Source of the DNA: Bactericera cockerelli
Lineage: Eukaryota; Arthropoda; Insecta; Hemiptera; Triozidae
DNA length: 64,000 nt
NCBI GenBank assembly: GCA_024516035.1
Contig: CM044961.1
Location: 8,995,105 to 9,059,104 of the forward strand
Direction of reading: 5' to 3'
The first letter of the stretch is position 1. The number at the start of each line of letters is the position of its first letter. The position numbers and the translations under genes were made by a program. Below are positions 1 through 9,768 of this stretch, one piece after another. The notes below the pieces were generated by a model. It saw nothing but the letters and a program-made list of their open reading frames with translations, searched no databases and was not told the origin of the DNA.

Positions 1-175
1 TATTATAGGTATTATTTATGTATCTACTAAAAGTACACTAAGATTCCCTAAAAGTACACTAAGTTAAGTACATAGAGGGAAATTGAGAAGTATAAATGCA
101 CTATTATTATGACCAGGAATATTTAATGAATGTTTAAATTGCCAAGATTTAATACATTTATGTTAGATACATAAA

Positions 176-197
176 TTTTTTTTTTTTTTTTTTTTTT
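176..197. repeat. poly-T run
   Basis: An uninterrupted run of about 22 T in AT-rich DNA. It may be the reverse-strand A-tail of an old retro-insertion, but nothing recognisable adjoins it. The flanking bases 1-406 hold no other feature I can name. Confidence 0.8.
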
Positions 198-406
198 AAT
201 ATTAAAAATCATAGAACTGCTTCCTAAAAGACCAGACGATATTATTTTGAGATCGTTTCAAATTATTCGAAATCTTTAAAGTTTAGAACTAATTTTTCAT
301 TTATTTGTCTTATAGAAATTGAGAACCATGGGATTCATATGTATGTAAGTTCATAATATGTAAGTGAATGTACATAATTATGTAAGTTAAGCTAGGCCAA
401 AATCCT

Positions 407-607
407 GTCCCAGTATCTCAGTGGTAAAGGCGACACTCAGTAAATCCAGAGGATGCGGGCTCGAAATCCAGCCGGGACATGATATCCTCCCATTTGCAAT
501 TTTTACCACTTAATAGACGTCTTGGGTTTTGAGCTTACTGCTGGAATAATGTGGGACCTTAATAGTCCTCATCAAGCAGTATAAATGAGGCGATATTATT
601 ACTATTT
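407..607 (+). mobile_element. SINE family T1 (tRNA-headed), degraded copy
   Basis: The head has a tRNA-like A box (ctcagtggtaaaggcg) and B box (gggctcgaaatcc) closed by an acceptor-like GTCCC/GGGAC pair. The body (cctcccatttg, ttaccac, tcttgggtt, gctggaataatg, agtcct, gcagtataaatgaggcgata) ends in ATT repeats. The same head and body recur at 14584, 31488, 33392, 35065, 59350, 60270, 61644 and 62047, so this is a family. SINEs of this kind are transcribed by RNA polymerase III and moved by LINE machinery. Confidence 0.85.
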
Positions 608-1189
608 ATCTAGTTCTTATTTATGCAGTTCCTAAAAATTGTCACAAAATCATCCTATTATTATGTATAAACATGGGCGTCCCAGGACTTTTTATCATAA
701 CACGCTTTGTGATCTCTGAATTCCAGAATTGTTTGACAATTTTATTGTTCGTCCCTTCAAAGGAGAGCTCCCCCCCCCCCCCTGGAAGGGTAAAATACAG
801 GAAACAAAAGATTGCAGACATAAATTTAAGGATTTCGGTAATATTTGGAAGGTTTCAGACTTCCATCCTCTCGGAAGACATGGGGATGGCGTTGGAACAA
901 TGGAAGCTTAATTGGAAAAGGGTTGAACGCTTGTATTTTGTCTAACAGACACCACGGTGAGGAAACTTGCAGATTGCTTTTGAAGAGTTTGAGTTAATGG
1001 AGTTGCGTTACGCTTGTGAGGATTTACTGGGGGTTGCTGTTAATATTGTTGTTGTTATGGAGGGAGGGAGGGAGATTCCCAGGACGGTGCTTGAGAAAAT
1101 GGGAAAGGTTTTGGGGAGATGAATTTGTTGTTAGGCGAATTGGAGGTGGTTTGAAAGATTAAATTATTTGTAATAATATGTTTAACAAA
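608..1189. other. no gene seen
   Basis: AT-rich DNA with a 13-base C run at 770-782. Short open frames here have no recognisable protein character. Confidence 0.6.
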
Positions 1190-1352
1190 CACTCTTCAGT
1201 GGAAGGTAACAACCAGGCGAGGTTAATGCTCAAAGCATATTCTACCACTTAACCCTCAGAGTCTCATTATTATGTGGTCATAAACTCAAATTAATGAGGA
1301 AAAATTCATGCACTGGGTGGGATTCAAGCTAACGGATCTTTACGCCATTCCA
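1190..1352 (-). mobile_element. SINE family T4
   Basis: Shares ctcttcagtggaaggtaac, caggcgaggttaatgctc, accctcagagtc and attatgtggtca with copies at 13006, 19951, 44013 and 51056. Read on the minus strand, those copies start with a tRNA-like head holding a GGTTCGAAT-type B box. In this copy the head is decayed. Confidence 0.75.
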
Positions 1353-1417
1353 TTGTTGGGATACACAATTGTTATAATCCAACATTGGCATAAATACTCA
1401 AACTAGCTTTACAAAAT

Positions 1418-1500
1418 ATTTGTTTTAATCGCGACTTGAACCACCGACCTCCAGGTTACAAGTCCGCCGCCTTATCGATCAAGCAACTGAGGTCATTCAA
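1418..1500 (-). mobile_element. SINE family T3 fragment (tRNA-headed)
   Basis: On the minus strand: cttgatcgataaggcggcgg, then acttgtaacctggaggtcgg, then ggttcaagtc, i.e. a tRNA-like A box, an anticodon arm (loop consistent with TGT, Thr) and a B box. A nearly identical head is at 13941-14095, where the target-site duplication is visible. Confidence 0.75.
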
Positions 1501-2339
1501 ATTACTTATTATTAATTTGACAAGACGAACATAATCATCGTAATCATAGATCAATCACCGCCACTAGGAGTATCACTAGACATTTTTATTTAACAAATTC
1601 TTGTGTTGATTTCAGTTGTCCTACAAATACCCTATACACTATACCAACTACAAATTTGAGAAAATTTTGGCATATTGTATCGAGACGAAAATTTCACCCT
1701 CTATTTGCTGGAAATAGGTAGGTATATTTTTTATTTTGTTCACATCCTATTTAGGTAAAGTCACACCAAGTTTTTGACTTTGGCAATCCAGAGAGAACAC
1801 TTGCTGCGTTACCTCTCTAGATTGCTAGAGACAAATCCACAATTGGCAAATTGTGTAAATTAATTTAAAATACGACGCTACATCTCTGTGGTCTGAGTGG
1901 TTATTAGATCTTCAACCCTACGCTTTCTGTTCTCTCTTAACAAAATTGTTCCAAAACATATGTATAATTAACATGAGGGGTTTAACATGCCATATGGTAT
2001 ACAAACCAGATAATGGACAACATGTTATTTGGTTCTCTACAGGTGATCAGCAGACACATCCAATCAAATCTGGTTTAGGATATTTTTTAAATGAAACAAT
2101 GGCCAAGTACCATTTAGAAAAGACATATAAATATGCATTATGTATTTTTATTTAGGTATATGAACAGGTGATATAAAACAGGTATATTTGTATATTCAGA
2201 ATCTATGAATCTCTGTTTTTCTGGGTCGTAATTTAACCAAGTTTATGCTAAGGTTGTTCCTTTTTGAATTTCTTAACATGAATAATAGTTATGTGGCCAA
2301 TATATTTTACCTTATCTTGACTAGTTATACTTTTTTTCT
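1501..2339. other. no gene seen
   Basis: AT-rich unique-looking DNA. A 69-codon open frame at 1946-2155 has no features that set it apart from chance. Confidence 0.5.
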
Positions 2340-2376
2340 ATCTCTCTCTCTCTCTCTCTCTCTTTCACACACACAC
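2340..2376. repeat. (TC)n(AC)n microsatellite
   Basis: About 12 TC repeats run into five AC repeats. The frames that read through it are low-complexity artefacts. Confidence 0.9.
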
Positions 2377-2852
2377 TTTCAGGGCTGGAGTTTTGGTAGC
2401 TGGTTCCTGGTAAGTTTGGGTATGTATGTCATATGTACGTACAACATTATTGCAATGTTGAATAAATATACAATGATGAACTTGACATTTAAAAAGTCAG
2501 TATTGGAAATAATACAAACAAAACTATACAAAAAAAAATACAATTAAAATCCGCAGGGTTAGAGTGAAGAAATTTATAGACAAAATTATGATCTCAAATT
2601 CGAGTTATCTTGAGAAAAAAAAAAGAGAAAAAAAAAAAATAAGAAAAAAAAATTTTGGTCCTTAGAACTACACCACTGGTCGAAATCAACTCTAATCATA
2701 CCTGTGGCTGGTCGAATGAAAAATCTCCGCCCGGGTTATGAAGCCATGGGCTCCTCACTAGAGGCACTTCCACGTGACTTTTTATTACCATGATTGCTCG
2801 TAAAGACTCACAGTTTATGGTTGCTAACAGCTAGATCTGACACGCTCCAGAA
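2377..2852. other. no gene seen; A-rich patch
   Basis: AT-rich sequence with an A-rich, G-interrupted patch at about 2613-2652. Nothing else can be supported. Confidence 0.5.
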
Positions 2853-2874
2853 TTCTCTCTCTCTCTTTCTTTCT

Positions 2875-2957
<83 letters not shown>
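2853..2957. repeat. (TC)n(AC)n compound microsatellite
   Basis: CT repeats with TTTC interruptions pass into about 30 AC units. The 146- and 70-codon frames over it are products of the two-base periodicity. Confidence 0.95.
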
Positions 2958-2958
<1 letters not shown>

Positions 2959-3096
2959 TGGTACCATAAATTAGGGTTGCCCAACATTTTGTTGTCTGTT
3001 TGGTAGAATACAAAATGCTTTTTTTTCAACCATTCTGGGAACGACATATTTTTTAGTGTTGGCAAAAAAGGTAATATATGATGACAAGGAAGAGAG

Positions 3097-3195
3097 GTAG
3101 AGTGAGAGAGAGAAAACGAGGGAGAGGGGAGAAAGAGGGGAGGAAGGGAGAGAGAGATAAAGGAGTGATAAGGAAGATAAGAGAGAGAAAGAAGG
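3097..3195. repeat. GA-rich low-complexity tract
   Basis: Imperfect purine tract of GAGAGA and GGGAGA units, not a regular array. Confidence 0.8.
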
Positions 3196-3355
3196 GTTAT
3201 ACATACATATACACTAAGTCTGTAAATTAGTGGATCAGTCACATCCACTAATTTTTTGTGTTATTTTTTCTAGTAGTGAAATCTGATTATCTTAGTATAG
3301 CTATCAGTGTGGTATGTATCTACATAATTCTATTTAAGCAAACCTTCAGAACTAT

Positions 3356-3572
3356 TCACCTGGGTTCAATCCCCAGCGGGGCGGGATTTTTTCCACTCTG
3401 TACTTGGATGTTAGGGGTCCACTCATACCTCGTGAAGGAAAAATGAGTAGTTACTTGTATGAGTAACCACCAGTGGTGGCATTACCAGAGAAAAAAAGAA
3501 TTTAATGTAATAGAATTTGAAAAGTAAAGGAGGCTTTTAGTAATGCTGCGCTACCCAAAAAAAATGTGAAGA
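3356..3572 (+). mobile_element. SINE family T5 (5'-truncated head)
   Basis: Begins inside a tRNA-like T arm (cctgggttcaatccccag), followed by a body (ctctgtacttggatgtt, ggtccactcatacctcgtga, agtagttacttgtatgagta, ggcattaccagag, ttagtaatgctgcgctac). A copy with a full head is at 33943-34205 and an inverted fragment at 35855-35985. Confidence 0.8.
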
Positions 3573-3857
3573 TATATCATAAAAGACGCTCGCTTTTTGG
3601 TTTTCTTTGGTTTGGAACCCCTGGAATTCCAGATGGCGTTTGTAATATATTGCATTCTAACATTTATCATATGTATTTAATTTTTATACACTCCAGGTAA
3701 ACAATTTATACCACAACGTGTGACATTCTGACACTTTCTTATTTATTTATTTATTCAGCCATTTATTTAATGTTATTTATTTATTATAAGTATCTATAGC
3801 GCTACTATCCATAAGAAATTATTCTAGAAAATATAATTTGAATTTGCTTCTACCTAC

Positions 3858-4101
3858 CAGGGACGGCCGGTGCTAAAGAGCTGCGGAACTGCAGCACCCC
3901 TAGACGAAAAAGAAAAAGATACTTTCTAGCTGGTACACAAAAGAAATTATTTCACAATTCTAGAATAATAATTACTATGATTGGCATAGTAAACAAACTC
4001 AAACTCTTTATACATATACTGAAAGAGCGATTGTATAAATCCCATTTTAGTCCGGTTTATGTGGCAGCACCCCCAAAACATTTTTCCACCGGCCACGCCT
4101 G
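3858..4101 (-). mobile_element. hAT-like MITE, inverted copy
   Basis: A 244-bp non-coding element whose ends are near-complementary: cagggacggccggtg at one end and the complement of caggcgtggccggtgg at the other. It is flanked by CTACCTAC (3850-3857) and CTGCCTAC (4102-4109), an 8-bp duplication with one mismatch, as hAT transposases make. Related copies: 13506-14251 (perfect 8-bp duplication), 29684-29936 and 55699-55952. It has no coding capacity, so movement would need a transposase from elsewhere. Confidence 0.85.
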
Positions 4102-4109
4102 CTGCCTAC

Positions 4110-4506
4110 ATATACATAATAAAGTATCAGATAGGCAATTAGGTATCAATACCATTTATATTTTTAGACTACACATTATGTCAAAATTCATGTGAAATGT
4201 TGTTAAATTATATTTGAATAATAAAAGACTATAATTTATTGATTCATCTGATGTGGTTTTTAATATATAGGTGGGTAAGTTTTATGATTGGTAGTTATAT
4301 TATACCTATTTACCTAATATACCTTTGCTAATTTACCTAATTTTACCTATTTACATGACAATATAGGTAAAAGCAAAAAGCACTGGTGGTTCAGTTCTCT
4401 CCTGATCCGTCAGCTCGAATCACAAACAATGTTAGATTTAAAATAATGCATATTATTGCCCAAAATTTATATTTCTGTCGAAACCTGGAGACATTTGTGA
4501 CAAAAC
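4110..4506. other. no gene seen
   Basis: AT-rich DNA with repeated tacctaatttacctat-like text. It leads up to the LINE target site. Confidence 0.5.
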
Positions 4507-4519
4507 TGACAAAGGAGAG

Positions 4520-5000
4520 AATAGAATAGAATAGAATAGAATATAAAGATAATTGTATTTATCAGTGAAGATTTTACAATGGTGGTTGGCAGATTAATAC
4601 AAAAAAAAATATGTATATAAATTTAAAAAATAAAAATTTAAGAAAAATTCGATCTCACAATAGAAACCAACGGCTATCCCCCAGGCAGCCGGATCACATG
4701 GCATAAACCCCAAGGCAGCAGAGAAAGAGATCAAGAAGTCCTCAGGGGCACATCCCGCCCCCATTCGGTCGGATAATCCGTCCGCCCAATCAAGAGCCGT
4801 GGAATTGTGGTCGGCTGAAGTCATTATTCACCCTTTATGTGTAATAATGATAATTATTTATGATAAACAATAATAAAAAATAAAAATTATAAACAATAAA
4901 AATAGAAGAATAATTAAATAAAATCAAAAAAAATCAAAAAAAATCTAATGCTTAAGTCATGTTCTATTATTTATTATTCATTTTATCATCATGAAATTGC
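4520..5000 (-). other. LINE 3' region and short-repeat tail
   Basis: This runs from the ORF2 stop to the end of the element. It finishes in an AGAAT/TATTC pentamer array instead of a poly-A tail, which is typical of CR1/L2-like LINEs. A GC-richer block at about 4650-4824 holds a 76-codon minus-strand frame with an ATG at 4824; it may be part of a conserved 3' UTR structure rather than a protein. Confidence 0.7.
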
Positions 5001-7082
5001 CTACTCGTTCCGAAGAAAAGCCCTAAGTTGCAATGCTTCTTTTACAAAACAATATACATTATTCAGATGAATTTTTGATCTGATATTTAATATTTCTACC
5101 AAGATATTTTCTCCCTCAATCCTGATAATATCACGCAAGTATTTTGATCTCAATGTTGCATAATGTGGACAGTCTAATAAAAAGTGTTGGATGTCTTCAG
5201 GTTTTTGTTGGTTGCAAATACTACAGAGTTCCTCTTGATCCCAGCTGTAGGACATCCTGTTGACATAAAACCTCAGTTGAGTTCCAGAGAGACGAAGCTG
5301 AGCTGCCACGCGACTTCTTTCAATGGGCCCTGGTTCTAGTAGGTAGGACGAAACAAAGCTTTGTTCTGGTGAGGAACTCTCAGGCCTCACTTTGATCTCT
5401 TTGTAAAGTACGTTGTAGGAAGATGAAAGTAGGGAAGTCCAGTCCTCCTGCACGAGTGTAGAGTAGTAAGTGCGCAAGATGTCTTCTTTCTTCTCTTCTA
5501 ACAGGACACCAGATTGAGCTTCCCAGACATCAACATAATCAAGTTGAACTAGCTTGTTTTTTAGCAGGGTACACCAATTATATTTAGGTACATTCAAACT
5601 TCTTTGGTCCAGACTTACTAGTTGGTCATAGCATAGACGGGGGTACCGACTTTCGTCCATTTTTAATATTTTCAGCCACCATTCTAGTATCTGGGCGAAT
5701 GCATGATAAATTAATTTTACAGTACCCATTTCCAAGCGGAGTAAATAATTTGCGGTATTCTTTGGTAAACAATAGATGGATTTGTAAAATAGACTTTGGC
5801 ACTTTTCAATTGTTCCTTCATAACGAAACGCCCAGACTTCTGATCCATAGAGTAATGTAGATCTTATTATTGCTTGAAAAAGTTTCACTCTAGTTTCCAG
5901 CGTATCAGACTTGGAACTGACCAGGATCTGTCTCACAGTACCAACCGCAACTCTTCCTCGTGATAGTGCCTGTTCTGCGGCTTTATAAAAAACGCCATGG
6001 GACGAAAATAAAACACCCAGGTAGTTATATTCGTTTTTTATTTCTATCGGATTATCGGCATAGGTAAAGGTGTCTCCAGCTGAAACTCTTCCTCCTCTTC
6101 TGAATATCACTACGTTCGATTTTGCTACGTTAATCATCATCTTGTTTTCCTCGCAGTATAAATGTAGGGCGTCCAATTTCCTTTGTAGATCAGCTTTGTC
6201 AGAGGCGAAAATTATGAGATCATCAGCGTAGAGTAACAGTAGGATATCGATAGCCTCGTTAATGCAGACTCCATTCAAACCTTTGCACCTAAAATATTCC
6301 TCAAGGTCATTCAAGAAGATGAGGAAAGCCAGAGGCGAGGCTGAATCCCCCTGCATTACGCCTTTGGTAATATTGTGTTCAGCCGTCAAATCAGCTCCTA
6401 TTCGGATTTGTGTCTTGGCATTTCCGTAAAATTTTTGGAACATAGAAATGACTTTTCTTGAAATTCCGAAATTATACATTTTTAGCCACAGTAGGTGATG
6501 GTTTACTTCCGAGAAAGCAGATTTATAGTCAATGAAGACTACATACAATTTTCTATGTTTTAAAAGATGGATATTAATGATACTAGATAGTGTGAAAATG
6601 TTATCAGTACAGCCTCGTCCGGGCCGGAAACCGGATTGTGCTTCCATGAACAAAACATTTGTTTCACACCAGACAAGAATTCTCTGAGCGAGGAGTTGTG
6701 TAGCCAATTTTAGTAAAGTATTCAGAAGTGCAATACTTCTGAAATTATTTGGATCATTTGGGTCACCTTTTTTGTGAAGCATGAACAAATATGATTTGGT
6801 TAGGTCTGTTGGTATGTCTCCTCCGTCAAATAAAAAGTTGAAAAACCGCAAAATCTCCTGTTTCCATTCATCTCCCAGCGACTTTATGAACTCATTAAGC
6901 ATGTTATCCGGTCCAGGGCTTTTGCTATTTTTCAACCTTGATATGCATCTGTTCAGCTCACCAATACAAAAGTCTGAATCCATTTGGTCTCGAGTTACAT
7001 CTACAGGGTGGTCCAGAAAGTTTGCACCAAAATGATAGGGGTAATAAAAGAGACCATTTCCAACAAAAATATTCCCGGACAT
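5001..7082 (-). CDS. LINE ORF2, C-terminal part: reverse transcriptase and zinc knuckle
   Basis: This is the RT part of the split ORF2 (693 codons from the ATG at 7082). The first 27 residues are translated from the inserted hairpin element, so native coding starts at about 7001. RT motifs in order: SPGPD (55-59), FRPGRGCTDNIF (152-163), FIDYKSAF with catalytic Asp185, GVMQGDSASP (241-250), LYADDL with Asp287/288, GGRVSAGDTF (330-339), and YGSEVWAF (412-419). A CCHC-type finger follows at C620, C623, H633 and C638, a common C-terminal mark of Jockey/CR1-type ORF2. There are no internal stops. RT copies element RNA at a nicked target. Without the insertion it joins the endonuclease half in frame to give about 1128 residues. 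Confidence 0.92.
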   Translation of the reverse strand: MSGNIFVGNGLFYYPYHFGANFLDHPVDVTRDQMDSDFCIGELNRCISRLKNSKSPGPDNMLNEFIKSLGDEWKQEILRFFNFLFDGGDIPTDLTKSYLFMLHKKGDPNDPNNFRSIALLNTLLKLATQLLAQRILVWCETNVLFMEAQSGFRPGRGCTDNIFTLSSIINIHLLKHRKLYVVFIDYKSAFSEVNHHLLWLKMYNFGISRKVISMFQKFYGNAKTQIRIGADLTAEHNITKGVMQGDSASPLAFLIFLNDLEEYFRCKGLNGVCINEAIDILLLLYADDLIIFASDKADLQRKLDALHLYCEENKMMINVAKSNVVIFRRGGRVSAGDTFTYADNPIEIKNEYNYLGVLFSSHGVFYKAAEQALSRGRVAVGTVRQILVSSKSDTLETRVKLFQAIIRSTLLYGSEVWAFRYEGTIEKCQSLFYKSIYCLPKNTANYLLRLEMGTVKLIYHAFAQILEWWLKILKMDESRYPRLCYDQLVSLDQRSLNVPKYNWCTLLKNKLVQLDYVDVWEAQSGVLLEEKKEDILRTYYSTLVQEDWTSLLSSSYNVLYKEIKVRPESSSPEQSFVSSYLLEPGPIERSRVAAQLRLSGTQLRFYVNRMSYSWDQEELCSICNQQKPEDIQHFLLDCPHYATLRSKYLRDIIRIEGENILVEILNIRSKIHLNNVYCFVKEALQLRAFLRNE

Positions 7083-7444
7083 TTTCCTTTATTTTTTTGT
7101 CGTTTTCAAAATGGCGGCCAAAACGTGTTTTTCAAATATTCCGACTTTGGTTTGGCTTTTGATTTTTTCAATTTTTTCTGTACCACCTAGAAAAAAACGG
7201 ATTGCATTTTTGAATTGAAAATAAAATTTTAATTAAAATAAGTTAAATTAACCCGTTCAATGTTTTAATGATCATGCTCATTTAGGCTGTCAAGGTTCTG
7301 AACGCACATAATTGAAAAACACACATTTTGGCCGCCATTTTGAAAACGACAAAAAATAAAGGAAAATGTCCGGGAATATTTTTGTTGGAAATGGTCTCTT
7401 TTATTACCCCTATCATTTTGGTGCAAACTTTCTGGACCACCCTG
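7004..7444. mobile_element. 441-bp CAGGGTG-ended hairpin element inserted in LINE ORF2
   Basis: Starts CAGGGTGGTCCAGAAAG and ends with its exact complement. The arms (about 7004-7135 and 7310-7444) are nearly identical over about 130 bp around a core of about 175 bp. TA lies on both sides (7002-7003, 7445-7446), the duplication expected of Tc1/mariner-type integration. Taking out the element and one TA leaves ORF2 continuous in frame (3387 bases, 1129 codons with stop), so this is a clean secondary insertion. It has no transposase, and frames inside it are shadows. Superfamily is inferred from the TA duplication only. Confidence 0.92.
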
Positions 7445-8830
7445 TATAAGTAGAAGCGGAGTCACGTGATCAGGAGGGGGAAATGAGTGGATTAAAAAAT
7501 TATTCCAGACGGGCATAGAAATATGTTTACTTTTATTTTCCTTCTTTGGCTTAAAATTGAAAACTGTTTTCCAGAAGTCACTCGCATTTTTAACTTCACG
7601 TAATTTACACTTGAATTTCTCGTCATTGGCTTTTTTCCTTTCTTTACAGAGCGAAAAGTATTGTTTTTTAAGTGAAAGAAAAACTGTTAAATCGCCGCCA
7701 TTTCTTGACTTTAACCATTTTTTATATTGTTTTCTCAACATTTTTTTCTTAGTGCGACATTCTTGGTTGTACCATGGGTTCCTGTTAAACTTAAACTTTT
7801 TATTTGTTTGATGATGAATCATTTCAAGACGAGAAGCAGTCTCAGAAATTTTATTTTTTAATAAATTATAAATTTCGCATGATTGTTGTGGAGGAATAAA
7901 ACTTGCATTTATCAACTCACTGAATTGTTCCGATTTTTCTTCACACCATTTGTATCGTGATACTTTCTTATCTGTTTTGTCTTCATAGTGATTAGTTATA
8001 TTTCCAGCTTCACATTCAAATTCTAGTTTCAAAACAATAGGTAGGTGATCAGAAGTAAGAAAATCTTTGGATACATTCAGGTCTATCACATCCGAGCACA
8101 ACTCCACATTGCTCCATACCAGGTCTACCACGCTTTTGCCAGCCTTGCTTAAATATGTAAACTGACCTGGAATGTCACCAGGAGTTCTGCCGTTCAAAAC
8201 AATAAACCCATATCCTTCCATGAATTCTATTAAAGATTCACCTTTTTTATTGGAAACCTCATCAAGAGAATACCTTTGAGGAAGCAAGGAAAATTTGCTA
8301 GCTATTTCTTCATCAATAAAATTTCCGTTAGCAATGCGTGAGTTAAAATCCCCACCGATCAAAATATCTGTATAACCACTCTCATGTAGGTCATCTATAA
8401 CTATTTTTAAAAGTTTTAGAGCCTCCTCTTGGTTATAGCTGGGACTTATGTAAAAGTTTCCGAGTATGAGATTCGAACCTGTACCTATTACTTTAGTAAT
8501 CAGCCATAAGTTTGAGATATCGACTATTTCAACTTTTAATTTTTGTTTGTATAAAATGAGTAAACCTCCACTGGCTCTTCCCCTCTGTTTGTTTTTTACT
8601 GCAGGGGCAGACACCATGTTATAGTGCTCTGCAAGTACTGGTAGGTGGGGGTGGTCGGTTAACCATGTCTCACTTAAACAAATAATGTCCCACTCACACA
8701 ATAGCTGTATTTCCTGTGGCTCTAAGTTCAGTAATCTTGTGATACCGTTTATATTCCAAAAAGCTATTTTTAAAAAAACATTATCATTACTATGTACATG
8801 TGCATTATGACGAGAAGTGGTTGAAATCAA
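7265..8830 (-). CDS. LINE ORF2, N-terminal part: AP-like endonuclease
   Basis: An exonuclease/endonuclease/phosphatase-fold nuclease that nicks target DNA to prime reverse transcription. Motifs: AFWNING (23-29), CLSETW with Glu54, GGDFNSR with Asp161 and Asn163, DLVWSN (236-241), and TSDHLPI with Asp261/His262, so the catalytic set is complete. A basic linker follows. After about residue 461 the frame runs into the hairpin element and ends there, so the predicted C-terminus is foreign. The start drawn is a TTG at 8830 that overlaps the ORF1 TGA by three bases; there is no ATG between it and the first catalytic motif. Translation therefore needs a non-AUG start, reinitiation or a frameshift, or the ATG has been lost. 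Confidence 0.9.
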   Translation of the reverse strand: MISTTSRHNAHVHSNDNVFLKIAFWNINGITRLLNLEPQEIQLLCEWDIICLSETWLTDHPHLPVLAEHYNMVSAPAVKNKQRGRASGGLLILYKQKLKVEIVDISNLWLITKVIGTGSNLILGNFYISPSYNQEEALKLLKIVIDDLHESGYTDILIGGDFNSRIANGNFIDEEIASKFSLLPQRYSLDEVSNKKGESLIEFMEGYGFIVLNGRTPGDIPGQFTYLSKAGKSVVDLVWSNVELCSDVIDLNVSKDFLTSDHLPIVLKLEFECEAGNITNHYEDKTDKKVSRYKWCEEKSEQFSELINASFIPPQQSCEIYNLLKNKISETASRLEMIHHQTNKKFKFNRNPWYNQECRTKKKMLRKQYKKWLKSRNGGDLTVFLSLKKQYFSLCKERKKANDEKFKCKLREVKNASDFWKTVFNFKPKKENKSKHISMPVWNNFLIHSFPPPDHVTPLLLIQGGPESLHQNDRGNKRDHFQQKYSRTFSFIFCRFQNGGQNVCFSIMCVQNLDSLNEHDH

Positions 8831-9768
8831 GGATTTTTTGGATTCTGATCCTCGGATTGAAAAAAATTCTCGATTCGCGGCTGTGAGCTACGAGGCAGCG
8901 AGCTAGATCGGCGCTCTTTATTACCTTTCATAAGTGAATGCTGCACAGGAGTAGGATTGAGCTGAAATGAATGAGATGGCGTATTATCCTTACTCGTATT
9001 ACCTGTCTGCTGGACGTATACATTATTTCCCTCATCAGCTTCTGGAGTGATTGAGTCAGACGAGGCCATGAGTATATCAGAGTCACTGCTGCTAGCATTC
9101 AGGTTCACTCGTTTATTTTTGTAATCTTCCTCTTTTGGTGACTCAGAGAGAGCTCTCTTGTTATTTCCACTCGTTTTATTTGTGTCTATTCTGTCACGCA
9201 CAATCAATTTGCCCGATCTCAACACTGCATATTTACCTTCCTTGCGTAATCTCAGCATCTCAGCAAGCAGTTCTTTTTCTTGTTTTCTATCCTCAGGAGA
9301 ACTGTCCTCACGGATAAAGATGTTTGAGTCCTTGAGCTTTCCTCTGTTTCTCAAAATTTCGAATCTGCGTCTTTGAGTTGTAACAGCAAGTAGCACTGGA
9401 CGGGCTTTGGTAGAATGATTTCCTAATCTTCTGCAAAAATCAAGTTCAAGCAATGTAAATTCAGCTACATCAAGATTATTGACGATTAAATTCAATACCT
9501 TGGTTTCCAGATCATGACGTGATTCCTGCATATGCTCCTCTAAACCAAATACAATGAGATTCTTTCTTCTCTTATCCTGATCTAAATATTTTATTTCCTT
9601 TGAATGTTGGGCTACCGTTTCTGTAAGCGGTTGAAATTTATTATTGATCTCATCAAGTTTCCGATTTATTTTTTCATCACTCACCCGGGATTCTTGGTTC
9701 ATTAGTTTGATTTCTCTTATATCCTCAAACAGGGCTTTCATTGAAAGTTCTTCTCCTTCTTCCCCCAT
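8827..9768 (-). CDS. LINE ORF1 nucleic-acid-binding protein
   Basis: A 313-residue protein from the ATG at 9768; the frame is open further upstream (to about 9804) but offers only a TTG. Order: an acidic, helical, probably coiled-coil N-terminus (about 1-65), an RRM-like core opening with RKNLIVFGLEE (about 69-79) and continuing through FCRRLG and ARPVLLAV, a basic DSNIFIREDSSPEDR to LIVRDRID stretch, and a Ser/Asp-rich disordered tail. This plan matches L1/CR1-type ORF1 RNA chaperones that trimerise and coat LINE RNA. The tail ends with QPRIENFF (296-303), a match to the PCNA-interacting consensus. No stops or frameshifts are seen. Confidence 0.9.
   Translation of the reverse strand: MGEEGEELSMKALFEDIREIKLMNQESRVSDEKINRKLDEINNKFQPLTETVAQHSKEIKYLDQDKRRKNLIVFGLEEHMQESRHDLETKVLNLIVNNLDVAEFTLLELDFCRRLGNHSTKARPVLLAVTTQRRRFEILRNRGKLKDSNIFIREDSSPEDRKQEKELLAEMLRLRKEGKYAVLRSGKLIVRDRIDTNKTSGNNKRALSESPKEEDYKNKRVNLNASSSDSDILMASSDSITPEADEGNNVYVQQTGNTSKDNTPSHSFQLNPTPVQHSLMKGNKERRSSSLPRSSQPRIENFFQSEDQNPKNP

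Noticed and set aside
2808..3248. 146-residue minus-strand frame
   Set aside because: It is a read-through of (TC)n(AC)n and GA-rich DNA. The frames at 27214, 30634, 42473, 42669, 52842, 54808 and 58506 were dropped for the same reason.
6781..7190. Plus-strand frames over the LINE
   Set aside because: They are antisense shadows of ORF2 and of the inserted hairpin element.
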